DNA from: Bacteroidota bacterium
Lineage (GTDB): Bacteria > Bacteroidota > Ignavibacteria > Ignavibacteriales > Ignavibacteriaceae
Assembly (NCBI GenBank): GCA_023453665.1
Contig: JAEXTA010000076.1
Span: 1 to 32,179, forward strand
DNA: 32,179 nucleotides
Direction: 5' to 3'
Made by a program: the position numbers and the translations under genes. The notes beneath the pieces were generated by a model. It did not search any database. It was given only the letters and a program-made list of their open reading frames with translations, and was not told where the DNA came from. Shown here piece by piece: positions 8,751 through 17,431 of the stretch. Each line of letters begins with the position of its first letter. The first letter of the stretch is position 1.

Positions 8751-9272
8751 TTAAATTGAAATTCCAACTGATAAAAACATCGGTCTTTGTTTTACCAGAT
8801 CATAACCAGCGATAGATGTAGTTCTCGATTCGTTATTATTCGAGAAAAAGATTATTCGGAATTCTGTCATAAAACTTAATGAATGGTTGAGTTTAATTTC
8901 TGAGCCTAAGGCTGTAAACCAATTTTTACCGATTAACAAGTCCAGACCCATTCCGACAGATGAATACAAAATTATTTGATTATTAATTGAGATTTGAGGT
9001 TTTAGAGAAAGAGATAAATTAATGCCACACATAAACGATAGTTCTGGCAGAAAACTCAAATATTCATTTGCACTGATCTTGTACCCAATTCCAGATCCAG
9101 GAATATTTCTTACAGGTTCGTAGCCAATTTTTAATTCAATTCTATTTTGGATATTGGACTGAGATTCTGTTCGGGGATCATCTTTCATAGCCTCGATAGA
9201 AGATTGTGAATACGATTCAAAACAGAAAAACAAATTCAGAGCAATTAACATTAACCCAAAATTATAGTACAT
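8751..9272 (-). CDS. Putative outer-membrane beta-barrel protein
   Basis: A 173-residue exported protein. It has an N-terminal signal peptide (hydrophobic FGLMLIALNLFFCF, likely cleavage after SYSQ). The body alternates hydrophobic and polar residues in strand-length runs (RIELKIGYEPV, YLSFLPELSFMCGINLSLSLKPQ, IILYSSVGMGLDLLIG, LSFMTEFRIIFFS, MFLSVGISI), as in small outer-membrane barrels of Bacteroidota. The final residue is Ile, not the usual aromatic, so barrel assembly is plausible but not certain. The function is unknown. It converges on the lipoprotein gene (20 bp between stops) and lies 57 bp downstream of the 88-residue gene on the same strand. Confidence 0.65.
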   Translation of the reverse strand: MYYNFGLMLIALNLFFCFESYSQSSIEAMKDDPRTESQSNIQNRIELKIGYEPVRNIPGSGIGYKISANEYLSFLPELSFMCGINLSLSLKPQISINNQIILYSSVGMGLDLLIGKNWFTALGSEIKLNHSLSFMTEFRIIFFSNNNESRTTSIAGYDLVKQRPMFLSVGISI

Positions 9273-9329
9273 CTTTCCCCCACTATTTACGTAATTGAAC
9301 TATGTATCTATTTTGAAAACAATAGTTCC

Positions 9330-9596
9330 TTACTTCTTAACCTTCGCAAGTTCTGCTGCAATTTTGTTCGCAAGTGCTTCTTCAGATATTCCTTCAACTC
9401 TTATCTGAGACGTTTTAAGAAGAATTTTGGGATGATCGCCTTCACCCATTACAAATTTATATAATCCGAATCCCAGCCTGTTGCGGTCATTATCAACAGG
9501 CATATATTCTTTAAAGTCATTTACAATTTTATAAACCTGTGCTTCGACTGAATCTTCCGGGAATTTTTTTGTTGCCGGAGGAGGTAATGTTGACAT
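9330..9596 (-). CDS. Small conserved-looking protein, function unknown
   Basis: An 88-residue soluble protein with no signal peptide or membrane segment. It is rich in charged residues, with an N-terminal proline patch (LPPPATKKFPEDS), a central strand-like section (GFGLYKFVMGEGDHPKILLKTSQIRVEG) and a C-terminal helix (EEALANKIAAELAKVKK). I do not recognise the family. It reads away from the GT9 gene and has a Bacteroidetes-type promoter candidate just upstream (9619-9649). The composition looks like a real protein, and no overlapping gene competes for the locus. Confidence 0.65.
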   Translation of the reverse strand: MSTLPPPATKKFPEDSVEAQVYKIVNDFKEYMPVDNDRNRLGFGLYKFVMGEGDHPKILLKTSQIRVEGISEEALANKIAAELAKVKK

Positions 9597-9618
9597 AATG
9601 TTTCCTTAATTTTTGTTA

Positions 9619-9649
9619 CAAAAATAGGATTGATGGACTTCAGCCGCAA
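9619..9649 (-). promoter_or_regulatory. Possible Bacteroidetes-type promoter for the 88-residue gene
   Basis: On the minus strand, TATTTTTG (complement of 9619-9626) matches the -7 consensus TAnnTTTG. TTG (complement of 9647-9649) lies 20 bp upstream, the spacing expected for the -33 element. It is 23 bp before the start codon. This is a pattern match only. Confidence 0.35.
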
Positions 9650-9720
9650 CTAATTTGTGGAAGTACTTCATCAATTTGTGTAGATTTCCCCTCAAATTTA
9701 TTCATCATTTTTAATTTCAT

Positions 9721-10716
9721 TTGAATATTAAACATTTAAATAAAGTTCTCATTATCCGCCTCAGCTCTCTTGGTGATGTGCTGCTCACAACTCCAATTCT
9801 GAGATCGCTGAAAAAAAAGAATCCTGAAATTCAGATCGACTTCATTGTTAAAAAACAATTTGCCGATGCTCTAAGATTTAATCCTCACCTGACAAAAATA
9901 TTTGAATATGATGCTACACAAGAAAAAAATAATTTTGGATTGCCTGTTTTCAGTACTATCAAACATGATTTGGTAATTGATCTTCAGAATAATCTTCGCT
10001 CACTGAAAATCAGGAGACAGGTGAAAGCACCCTCTGTAAAATTTCATAAACCGAATTTTGCAAAGTTTCTGCTGGTAAATTTCAAGATTAATCTTTTGAA
10101 AGAAAAAACTCCTATCACCGCAAGGTATTCAAGTTCAATAGAAGGACTAGAACTTGATGAAAATGGATTGGAACTTTATACAAACAATCGGCCGGATAAA
10201 AGAATAATAAACGGAATCAACTGCATAGGCTTCTGTCCTGGCGCAAAACATTTTACCAAGCAATGGCCAAAAGAATATTTTATTAAACTTGGAAATCTTT
10301 TAACAAAAGAAAATTATATTGTTCTGCTTTTCGGTGGTAAAGACGACAGAAAATTATGTGAAGAAATTTCAAATGAAATTAGTTCTTCAATAGATCTTTC
10401 GAATAATGATGAACTGCTTCAGACAGCAGCAGATATGAAGATGTGCAAACTGGTTGTATGTAACGATTCCGGTTTGATGCATACAGCATGTGCGGTCGGG
10501 GTTCCGGTTACGGTTTTTTTCGGCTCAACAGTCCGGGAATTTGGTTTTGCACCTTACAACAACCCAAATTTAATATTAGAAAACAAATCATTATTTTGCA
10601 GACCGTGTTCGCATATTGGAAGGGAAAGCTGCCCGAAAGAACACTTTAAATGTATGAAGGAGATGGTTCCGCAGCAGGCACTCCGGGAAATTTTGCAGTT
10701 TATAAAATCAAAATGA
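9721..10716 (+). CDS. Glycosyltransferase family 9 (ADP-heptose:LPS heptosyltransferase-like)
   Basis: Transfers a heptose (or related sugar) from ADP-heptose to the LPS inner core on the cytoplasmic face of the inner membrane. It is 331 residues, normal for the family. The N-terminal half starts with the typical VLIIRLSSLGDVLLTTPIL. The C-terminal nucleotide-sugar half has GFCPGAKHFTKQWPKE and the signature CNDSGLMHTACAVGVPVTVFFG. The start is a TTG at 9721: an in-frame stop lies at 9712-9714 and there is no Met before the conserved core, so this is the only sensible start. Its stop overlaps the start of waaA (ATGA at 10713-10716), which supports an LPS-core operon. The exact acceptor (waaC, waaF or waaQ type) cannot be decided. 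Confidence 0.9.
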   Translation: MNIKHLNKVLIIRLSSLGDVLLTTPILRSLKKKNPEIQIDFIVKKQFADALRFNPHLTKIFEYDATQEKNNFGLPVFSTIKHDLVIDLQNNLRSLKIRRQVKAPSVKFHKPNFAKFLLVNFKINLLKEKTPITARYSSSIEGLELDENGLELYTNNRPDKRIINGINCIGFCPGAKHFTKQWPKEYFIKLGNLLTKENYIVLLFGGKDDRKLCEEISNEISSSIDLSNNDELLQTAADMKMCKLVVCNDSGLMHTACAVGVPVTVFFGSTVREFGFAPYNNPNLILENKSLFCRPCSHIGRESCPKEHFKCMKEMVPQQALREILQFIKSK

Positions 10717-11990
10717 AAATACTTTCTAAACTATTCTACAATATTCTTGTAATTCCATTTCTTTATATCACATTAAGATTTATTGGTTTATTTAATGCAA
10801 AAACCAAAAAAGGGATACAAGGACGCAAACGTGTTTTTGAAGAACTTATACTTGATGCCGCTGCTCTTGATAAATCAAAAAAGCTGATCTGGTTTCATTC
10901 ATCTTCACTTGGTGAGTTTGAACAGGCAAAACCGATCATCAAGGAGTTGAAGAAGGATAACAGGATCAATATTCTAATTACTTTTTTTTCTCCGTCGGGC
11001 TTTGAGAATTCAAAAAAATATCCTTACGCCGACCTGGTTTCATATATACCTTTCGATACCAGAACTAATGCAAACAGATTTATTCATATTGTGCGACCTG
11101 ATCTGGCTGTTCTTATGAGATATGATATCTGGCCGAATCACATCTGGGCAATGAAAGATTACAGTGTTCCATCTTACATCGTTGATGCTACAATGAAAAG
11201 CTCTTCGCCAAGAAAATATCCGCTGATAAAAAGTTTTCATAAAATCTTATTTAAAGATGTAACAAGGATACTCACTGTATCTGAAGATGATGTAAACGGA
11301 TTTAAAGACTTTGGCTGCGGTGAGGAACAGGTTAAAGCTGTCGGAGATACAAGGTTTGACCGCGTTTATCAGCGTAGTGTTACCGCTCGCGAAAGAAATC
11401 TTGTTAAAGATGATCTTTTCAAAAATAAAAAAGTGATTGTTGCCGGAAGCACCTGGGAAATGGATGAGGAGGTTATTATACCTGCATTCCTGAAACTTGC
11501 AGAGTACGATGAAAATGTAATATTGATAATCGCACCGCACGAACCGACGTTGATTCATCTCGAAAAAATTGAAAATGAATTTGCCGGAAAAATCGAGTCG
11601 ATAAGATTTTCAGCTTTAAATAATTACAAAAATGAACGGGTTATAATTGTTGATTCGATAGGTATATTACTTACACTTTATACATATGCGCATCTTGCAT
11701 TCATCGGTGGAAGCTTTAAACAAAACATACACAATGTTCTGGAAGCTGCTGTTTACGGCATTCCTGTTATGTTCGGACCAAAGATCGATAATTCGCAGGA
11801 AGCTCAACAGCTTGTTAAAAGAGGCAGCGGATTACTGATTAATAACAAAAGAGAAGCATACCGGAATTTACGGACACTTCTTACCAATGAAGATCTACGG
11901 AAAAAACTTGGAAATATTTCATTCAGTTACGTTCAGGAAAATCTTGGTGCTACTGAAAAAATACTGAAGGAGATTTACAAAGTAATTTAA
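10713..11990 (+). CDS. waaA: 3-deoxy-D-manno-octulosonic acid (Kdo) transferase
   Basis: Adds Kdo from CMP-Kdo to the lipid A precursor. It is 425 residues with an N-terminal membrane anchor (about 7-27). The catalytic motif is HSSSLGE with Glu68. The C-terminal GT-B domain has GSTWEMDEE and the signature HNVLEAAVYGIPVMFGP. The frame is also open further upstream to 10650, but that part overlaps the GT9 gene. ATG 10713 overlaps the upstream TGA as ATGA and directly precedes the anchor helix, so translational coupling sets the start. Together with the GT9 gene it shows an LPS-making Gram-negative host. A long hairpin follows the stop. Confidence 0.95.
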   Translation: MKILSKLFYNILVIPFLYITLRFIGLFNAKTKKGIQGRKRVFEELILDAAALDKSKKLIWFHSSSLGEFEQAKPIIKELKKDNRINILITFFSPSGFENSKKYPYADLVSYIPFDTRTNANRFIHIVRPDLAVLMRYDIWPNHIWAMKDYSVPSYIVDATMKSSSPRKYPLIKSFHKILFKDVTRILTVSEDDVNGFKDFGCGEEQVKAVGDTRFDRVYQRSVTARERNLVKDDLFKNKKVIVAGSTWEMDEEVIIPAFLKLAEYDENVILIIAPHEPTLIHLEKIENEFAGKIESIRFSALNNYKNERVIIVDSIGILLTLYTYAHLAFIGGSFKQNIHNVLEAAVYGIPVMFGPKIDNSQEAQQLVKRGSGLLINNKREAYRNLRTLLTNEDLRKKLGNISFSYVQENLGATEKILKEIYKVI

Positions 11991-11993
11991 ATA

Positions 11994-12026
11994 AGAGATG
12001 ACATCTTTTTAAAAGATGTCATCTCT
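11994..12026. terminator. Long hairpin between convergent genes (probable bidirectional 3' end)
   Basis: A perfect inverted repeat with 16-bp arms: 11994-12009 and 12011-12026 flank one base (inner stem agagatgacatc with gatgtcatctct, A/T-rich loop). It lies between the stops of waaA (+) and the DinB-fold gene (-). No T-tract follows on either strand, so it is an atypical terminator or an mRNA-end stabiliser. Confidence 0.6.
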
Positions 12027-12039
12027 GGAATCTAAATTC

Positions 12040-12552
12040 TCAATTACCAAGATATCTTTCTCTAAGAATTTTCATATGGTGTTTTTCATGCCCCGCAATA
12101 ATAAACAGCAATGCTCTTACAGTAACTTCTTTATCGTTTGCAATTCCTCTCTGGTTCATCATATATTCATCAAAACCTCTGAACAAAAGTATATTTGATT
12201 CTCTCAGCAGCCTGAACTCATAGTTCAAATCAAACAATTGTCTTTTATTGAAGTTTCCTGTTTTAACATATTCATCCTGATCGTAACCGGGAAGTAGTTT
12301 CTTTTCACCTCTTGCAATACTCAATGCACGATAGGCAAAAATTCTTTCGGCATCCATTAAATGACCCACAACTTCTTTTACTGTCCACTTCCCTTCTGCA
12401 TAAGCATAATTACCTTTGGATTCAGAAAATGAATTCAGCAGTTCCTGTGTTGCTGTTGACTGAGATACAAGAATTTCAATCCCGTTATCACCTTCAAGAG
12501 CATCAACATAACCGGCGTAGAATGGTGCGTAATCGTTTTTATCAGGACGCAT
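12040..12552 (-). CDS. DinB-fold (DinB_2) metal-binding protein
   Basis: A 170-residue four-helix-bundle protein of the DinB/YfiT group. The putative metal-binding histidines are in VVGHLMDAER (H64) and GHEKHHMKIL (H155 and H158/H159). WTVKEVVGHLMDAERIFAYRAL is the usual core of the DinB_2 domain. Proteins of this fold include thiol-S-transferases and damage-inducible proteins, but the reaction here is unknown. The start was set at ATG 12552, which has a strong Shine-Dalgarno run (gggagg) 9 nt upstream, instead of the in-frame TTG 6 bp earlier. It lies 32 bp downstream of the isoaspartyl peptidase gene and is probably co-transcribed with it. Confidence 0.88.
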   Translation of the reverse strand: MRPDKNDYAPFYAGYVDALEGDNGIEILVSQSTATQELLNSFSESKGNYAYAEGKWTVKEVVGHLMDAERIFAYRALSIARGEKKLLPGYDQDEYVKTGNFNKRQLFDLNYEFRLLRESNILLFRGFDEYMMNQRGIANDKEVTVRALLFIIAGHEKHHMKILRERYLGN

Positions 12553-12584
12553 AAACAAGAACCTCCCTTATAAATTAATTGAGT

Positions 12585-13562
12585 TTATTCCCAGATTTTT
12601 ATTTCAAATTTACCTTCAGAATCTGCAGCAGCTCTTAACATACTTCCCGTGTTATAAATCATGACGATGTTTCCATCCTTATCCACAGCTATTAATCCGC
12701 CGGTCCCTTTTTCCAATCGTTTATTTATCATTTCCTCCGCCGCCTGTTGAAGTGTCATGTTTTTCATTTCCATTAATGCTGATATGTTATATGCGACTGT
12801 ATTCCTGATGAATAGTTCTCCGGTTCCCGTGCATGAAACAGCACAGGTTTTATTGTTTGCATAAGTACCTGCATTTACAAGAGGTGAATCGCCGATTCTG
12901 CCGGGCATTTTTCCGGTCATTCCTCCAGTTGATGTAGCCGAAGAAAGATTTCCGTTTTTGTCCAACGCAACACAACCGACTGTTCCCTGTTTATTTTTTT
13001 CTTCAAATCTTTTTAATGACTGATAACTACTTTCAGTATAAAAATAATTTTGATCAACAATTTCAACATTCATCTTCTTTGCAAATTCTTCGGCTCCTTC
13101 TCCGCTTAAAAGCACATGTCTGGTTTTTTCCTTCACGAGCCTCGCTAATGCAATCGGATTTTTAATATGTTTAACACCGGTTACAGCGCCGCAGGTCATA
13201 TCTGCGCCGTACATTATTGAAGCGTCGAGCTCATGGGTTCCAGCACTTGTAAATACAGCTCCTCGTCCTGCATTGAATAATGAATCATCCTCAAGAAACT
13301 TTACTACACTCTCAACTGCATCAAGGCTGCTGCCGCCTTTTTCAAGTATATCTTTACCCAGTTTCAATGCCGATTCCAATGACTTCATATAAAGTTGTTT
13401 TACGGAATCGTGTATTTCTTTATTCATGAATCCTGCACCGCCGTGAATAACAATTGCATAATTTTCTTTGTTCGTGCTGGAACCGGTTGTTTCTTTTTCG
13501 TCAAAAAATTGTATAGCGATTATCACAGCGGCAGTAATCAAAACAAAATAAATGCTTTTCAT
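12585..13562 (-). CDS. Isoaspartyl peptidase / L-asparaginase (Ntn-hydrolase, type III)
   Basis: Hydrolyses isoaspartyl dipeptides and/or L-asparagine. The 325-residue precursor has an N-terminal hydrophobic export signal or anchor (about residues 4-20), so it is probably periplasmic. The core starts YAIVIHGGAG. The autocleavage site is GTVGCVALD with Thr194 as the nucleophile at the head of the beta chain; GRIGDSPLVNAGTYA and CTGTGE (substrate pocket) follow. Family members mature into alpha and beta chains by cleavage before this Thr. The homologous glycosylasparaginases are less likely on length and motifs. It is the first gene of a two-gene minus-strand unit with the DinB-fold gene and is divergent from the DUF2459 gene. 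Confidence 0.93.
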   Translation of the reverse strand: MKSIYFVLITAAVIIAIQFFDEKETTGSSTNKENYAIVIHGGAGFMNKEIHDSVKQLYMKSLESALKLGKDILEKGGSSLDAVESVVKFLEDDSLFNAGRGAVFTSAGTHELDASIMYGADMTCGAVTGVKHIKNPIALARLVKEKTRHVLLSGEGAEEFAKKMNVEIVDQNYFYTESSYQSLKRFEEKNKQGTVGCVALDKNGNLSSATSTGGMTGKMPGRIGDSPLVNAGTYANNKTCAVSCTGTGELFIRNTVAYNISALMEMKNMTLQQAAEEMINKRLEKGTGGLIAVDKDGNIVMIYNTGSMLRAAADSEGKFEIKIWE

Positions 13563-13682
13563 ATTATCACTAAATTTTAATGGACAGATATCAAGGGTTT
13601 ATTAAAGTCATTCGTATTGAACTATTTAAATTTATTCTATTTAATTTATAATTAAAACTTAATAACAAATTAATGTCACTTA

Positions 13683-14285
13683 ATGAAAACACTTTTGTTA
13701 ATATGGTTTTCTGTTTTTTACATGTATCCTCAGGACTCCAAAACAATTTTCCTTGTAAACAAGCAATGGCATACCGGCATTGTGATTTACAAAAAAGATA
13801 TACCAATAAAATTTGCAGAAGATATTATGTTAAACGACGATTGTAATCTGATCGACATAGGCTGGGGAGATGAAACATATTATACGACACCCGGTTTTGA
13901 TTTTGAAATTGCTTTCCGTGCCTTGTTCATTAAGACCCCTTCTGTAGTCAGAGTTGAATGTGTTTTTTTAAACACCGACTATTATTTATCTATGCAGGAT
14001 GGAGTAATAAAGCTTATTCTAAATGAAGATCAATTCACGAGGTTATTAGATTTTACCTGTCTTGCATTTGAAAGAAATGAAAGCCGGGAAACAATCTTGT
14101 TTAAGAATTCATCTTCCGGAAACATAAAGTACTTCAGGTCACCCCTCAAATACTGGCTGATGAATACGTGTAATACGTGGGTTGCAGATGCAGTAAGAGA
14201 AGCAGGATTTGATATTGATACCGGCATCATAACCTCGGAAGAATTATTTGAAGCAATGAACTTGTTCGGTGAGCAGATAAAATAA
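13683..14285 (+). CDS. DUF2459 (TIGR02117-like) family protein
   Basis: A 200-residue protein with a short N-terminal hydrophobic segment (LLLIWFSVFYMY), so probably exported or membrane-anchored. Family marks are KQWHTGIVI near the N-terminus, the IDIGWGDETYYTTPG block and the C-terminal NTCNTWVADAVREAGFDI. The conserved His (WHTG) and Cys (TCNTW) could form a catalytic pair, but no activity is known to me for this family. No clear Shine-Dalgarno site precedes the ATG. Its stop codon directly abuts the stop of the convergent SMR gene with no base between them. The 120-bp gap upstream is shared with the divergent isoaspartyl peptidase gene. Confidence 0.85.
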   Translation: MKTLLLIWFSVFYMYPQDSKTIFLVNKQWHTGIVIYKKDIPIKFAEDIMLNDDCNLIDIGWGDETYYTTPGFDFEIAFRALFIKTPSVVRVECVFLNTDYYLSMQDGVIKLILNEDQFTRLLDFTCLAFERNESRETILFKNSSSGNIKYFRSPLKYWLMNTCNTWVADAVREAGFDIDTGIITSEELFEAMNLFGEQIK

Positions 14286-14603
14286 CTAGTCTGAAAAAAA
14301 CTTTAATCCTGTTATACCTGCTATTATAAGGAAGATGAAAAAGATACGGATCAATTCTTTTGACTCACCAAATAAAATCATTCCGAATATTGCTGTACCG
14401 ACTGCACCTATACCTGTCCATACTGCGTACGCAGTTCCGAGCGGCAGAGTTTTAACGGCAACCGACAGCAGGTACATACTTATTACCATTGAAACAATAG
14501 TAAAAACACTCGGTAATGGTTTTGTGAAACCTTCGGTGTATTTCAATCCCACCGCCCAGGCTATTTCAAACAATCCGGCTATAAATAATATTAACCAGTT
14601 CAT
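14286..14603 (-). CDS. SMR-family exporter, Gdx/SugE guanidinium subtype
   Basis: A 105-residue, four-helix small multidrug resistance protein that works as an antiparallel dimer and exchanges protons for substrate. The conserved membrane Glu13 sits in LFIAGLFEIAWAVGLKYTEGF, the wording typical of the Gdx (SugE) branch that exports guanidinium, rather than the EmrE/Qac branch. TAYAVWTGIGAVGTAI and ILFGE also fit. It is a single gene, so a homodimer is expected. It follows uvrA by 26 bp and is probably co-transcribed. There is no room for a guanidine riboswitch directly upstream. The substrate subtype is inferred from sequence wording only. Confidence 0.92.
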   Translation of the reverse strand: MNWLILFIAGLFEIAWAVGLKYTEGFTKPLPSVFTIVSMVISMYLLSVAVKTLPLGTAYAVWTGIGAVGTAIFGMILFGESKELIRIFFIFLIIAGITGLKFFSD

Positions 14604-14629
14604 AGGCAGTTTCCCAATTTGAATTCATG

Positions 14630-17431
14630 TTATGAATACAGATATTGTTTTAAATATTTTCCTGTGTATGAAGATTCAACTTCACAGATCTCTTCAGGCG
14701 TTCCTGCCGCAACTATCTCTCCGCCTTTCTCACCGGCTTCCGGACCGAGATCTATTATGTAATCTGCGCATTTAATCACATCAAGGTTGTGCTCAATAAT
14801 TACTACTGAGTTTCCTCTTTCGATAAGAAGATTAAAACATGCAAGCAATTTTGAAATATCATCGAAGTGTAAGCCGGTTGTCGGTTCATCAAAAATAAAA
14901 AGTATATGCCGTCTTTCTCTTTGTGCGGTAAGATGTGAAGCGAGTTTTATTCGCTGTGCTTCACCGCCTGACAGCGTGTTTGAAGGTTGACCAAGTTTTA
15001 TATAACCCAGACCAACATCAGCAAGCACCTGCAAATATTTTACAATCTTATCATGACCTTTAAAATATTCGAGTGATTCATCAACTGTCATTTCAAGTAC
15101 TTCAACAAGATTTTTTCCGCGGTAAGTAATCTCTCTCGTTTCTTTTTTGAAACGTGTTCCGTTACAGTCTTCACATTCAAGATAAATATCCGCAAGAAAC
15201 TGCATTTCAACTTTAATGAAACCATCGCCCTGGCAGGTTTCACATCTTCCGCCGGGAACATTAAATGAAAAGTACCCCGGTTTATAACCGCGTGAACGGG
15301 CCTGGTGAGTTGATGCGAACAATTCACGTATAAGCTCAAATGCTTTTATATAACTGGCAGGGTTAGACCTTGGTGTTTTTCCTATCGGTGACTGATCAAC
15401 AATCACAACTTCATCTAAAAACTCACCGCCTTTTAAACTTTCATGCTTCCCGACTTTTGGTGACACCAATCCAAAATACTTTGAAAGACCGCCGTATAAA
15501 ATATCGTGGATCAAAGTACTTTTACCGGAACCGCTTACGCCGGTGATCACCGCAAATTTATTTAACGGAATTTCGAGATCAATATTTTTAAGATTGTTTT
15601 CTCTCGCTCCTTTAATGGAAATCGTCTTCGTCTTTTTTGTGTTGCGTGATTTAGGAACGGGAATTTTTACACTTCCGGATAAATACTTTCCAGTCAATGA
15701 TGAAGTGTTCTTCAAAACATCATCATAACTTCCCATCGCAATAATTTCCCCGCCATTCTTTCCTGCATACGGACCCATATCAATAAGTATATCAGCCTCG
15801 CGCATCATCTCTGCATCGTGTTCAACTACAAGCACGGTGTTGCCGATGTCTCTTAAGTTTTTCAAAATGCCGATAAGCCTTGCATTGTCGCGCGGATGAA
15901 GTCCGATGCTCGGTTCATCAAGAACATAAAGAGTACCAACAAGCGCTGAACTTAAAGATGTTGCAAGATTTATCCTCTGAGTTTCGCCGCCTGAAAGTGT
16001 GCTGCTTAACCTGTCAAGAGTAAGGTATCCAATGCCGACATTATTCAGAAAAGTTAATCGCTTAATAATTTCTTTAAGAACCTGGTCAGCGATTTTCATT
16101 TCGTATTCAGTGAGTTTTACATCACGGAAAAACTCAAGAGAATGTTCAATCGGGATGCTGACAATGTCATAAATCGATTTGTCATTAATTTTTACCTGCA
16201 ACGCTTCCCTTCTTAACCTCGAACCTTTACAGGCTGAACAAGTTGTGTATCCCCTGTAACGACTGAGCAGAACGCGTATGTGCATCTTGTAAGTTTTGGT
16301 TTCAAGCTTTTCAAAAAATTTATTGATTCCCTTATAAGTGCCGAAGCCTTTTTGAATAAGACTTACCTGTTCAGAAGTGAGTTTATTGAACGGAACATTT
16401 AAAGGAATGTTAAACTGCTTTGCATTGTGAACAAGATCACGTAGATGAGTACTGTATTTGGTTGTTCTGAACGGTGCTATTGCGCCGTCTGCAATTGATA
16501 AATTCGGATTTGGAACAACAAGATTCATATCAATACCGATTGTTTTGCTGAAACCCTGGCAAACAGGACATGCGCCGAATGGATTGTTGAATGAAAAAAA
16601 TCTTGGTTCGGGTTCTTCATATTTTATTCCGCAGCACTCGTAAAACTTGTTGAACTCGTGTTCTTCATTTGTGTCCGCGTTGATAAGAACCAACCTGTTC
16701 TCACCTTCTTTAAATGTTACTTCTATTCCATCGGAATGTTTTTCACGTATCGAGCCTTTTGTAACCTTCATCCTGTCAACAACAACTCTTACACCTTTTT
16801 TAGAAGCCGGACCTTTTTTCTCTTCATTAAGGTCAACCATTTTTTTATTGAAGTATAGCCTGAAGAAGCCTCTCTTCTTCAACAATTCAATTTCTTCTTT
16901 TACAGTTCTTCCTTCGTGGTCGTGAAGAGGAAATGTTAAATAAAATTTTGTTCCTTCTTCCTGTTCCTCAAGCCAGTCAACGACAGTTGAAGTTGTTGCT
17001 TTCCTAACTTCTTTGCCGCATTGAAAACATATTGTTTTACCGACACGCGCGAATAATAATCTTAAATAATCATAAACCTCGGTGCTTGTACCGACAGTTG
17101 AACGAGTGTTTCTCGCTCCTGTTTTCTGCTCAATAGCAACTGCGGGACTTATACCCTGAATAAGATCAACATCAGGTTTGTTCATTCTTTCAAGGAACTG
17201 GCGCGCATAAGAAGAAAGACTTTCAACATAACGTCTCTGTCCCTCCGCATAAATTGTATCGAACACGAGCGATGATTTACCGCTGCCGCTTACACCTGTA
17301 AACACAACGAGTTTGTTGCGTGGAATTTCGAAGCTGAGGTTTTTAAGGTTATGCTCGCGCGCACCTTTTACAACTATTTTCTTACCCGCGGATGCGGGTA
17401 AATTTTTGTTATTATTTTTTTTATCTGGCAT
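14630..17431 (-). CDS. uvrA: Excinuclease ABC subunit A
   Basis: DNA-damage recognition ATPase of nucleotide excision repair, acting with UvrB and UvrC. It is 933 residues, normal length. Two ABC ATPase modules are visible: Walker A GVSGSGKS at 46-53 and 631-639, signatures LSGGE at 479-483 and 820-824. The DNA-binding zinc module near the second ATPase is intact (C730, C733, C753, C756). The first zinc module is unusual: CPVC (C288, C291) is normal, but the opposite half reads YECCG (C266, C267), where E. coli UvrA has CxxC. It is the first gene of a unit with the SMR exporter and is divergent from the defence-like genes, with about 200 bp between them. Confidence 0.97.
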   Translation of the reverse strand: MPDKKNNNKNLPASAGKKIVVKGAREHNLKNLSFEIPRNKLVVFTGVSGSGKSSLVFDTIYAEGQRRYVESLSSYARQFLERMNKPDVDLIQGISPAVAIEQKTGARNTRSTVGTSTEVYDYLRLLFARVGKTICFQCGKEVRKATTSTVVDWLEEQEEGTKFYLTFPLHDHEGRTVKEEIELLKKRGFFRLYFNKKMVDLNEEKKGPASKKGVRVVVDRMKVTKGSIREKHSDGIEVTFKEGENRLVLINADTNEEHEFNKFYECCGIKYEEPEPRFFSFNNPFGACPVCQGFSKTIGIDMNLVVPNPNLSIADGAIAPFRTTKYSTHLRDLVHNAKQFNIPLNVPFNKLTSEQVSLIQKGFGTYKGINKFFEKLETKTYKMHIRVLLSRYRGYTTCSACKGSRLRREALQVKINDKSIYDIVSIPIEHSLEFFRDVKLTEYEMKIADQVLKEIIKRLTFLNNVGIGYLTLDRLSSTLSGGETQRINLATSLSSALVGTLYVLDEPSIGLHPRDNARLIGILKNLRDIGNTVLVVEHDAEMMREADILIDMGPYAGKNGGEIIAMGSYDDVLKNTSSLTGKYLSGSVKIPVPKSRNTKKTKTISIKGARENNLKNIDLEIPLNKFAVITGVSGSGKSTLIHDILYGGLSKYFGLVSPKVGKHESLKGGEFLDEVVIVDQSPIGKTPRSNPASYIKAFELIRELFASTHQARSRGYKPGYFSFNVPGGRCETCQGDGFIKVEMQFLADIYLECEDCNGTRFKKETREITYRGKNLVEVLEMTVDESLEYFKGHDKIVKYLQVLADVGLGYIKLGQPSNTLSGGEAQRIKLASHLTAQRERRHILFIFDEPTTGLHFDDISKLLACFNLLIERGNSVVIIEHNLDVIKCADYIIDLGPEAGEKGGEIVAAGTPEEICEVESSYTGKYLKQYLYS

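Noticed and set aside
10650..10712. Longer N-terminus for the Kdo transferase
   Set aside because: It overlaps the conserved end of the GT9 gene; the ATGA overlap at 10713 and the anchor helix mark the true start.
14604..14629. Guanidine riboswitch controlling the Gdx/SugE gene
   Set aside because: Only 26 bp separate it from uvrA, too short for any known guanidine riboswitch, and no conserved motif is visible.
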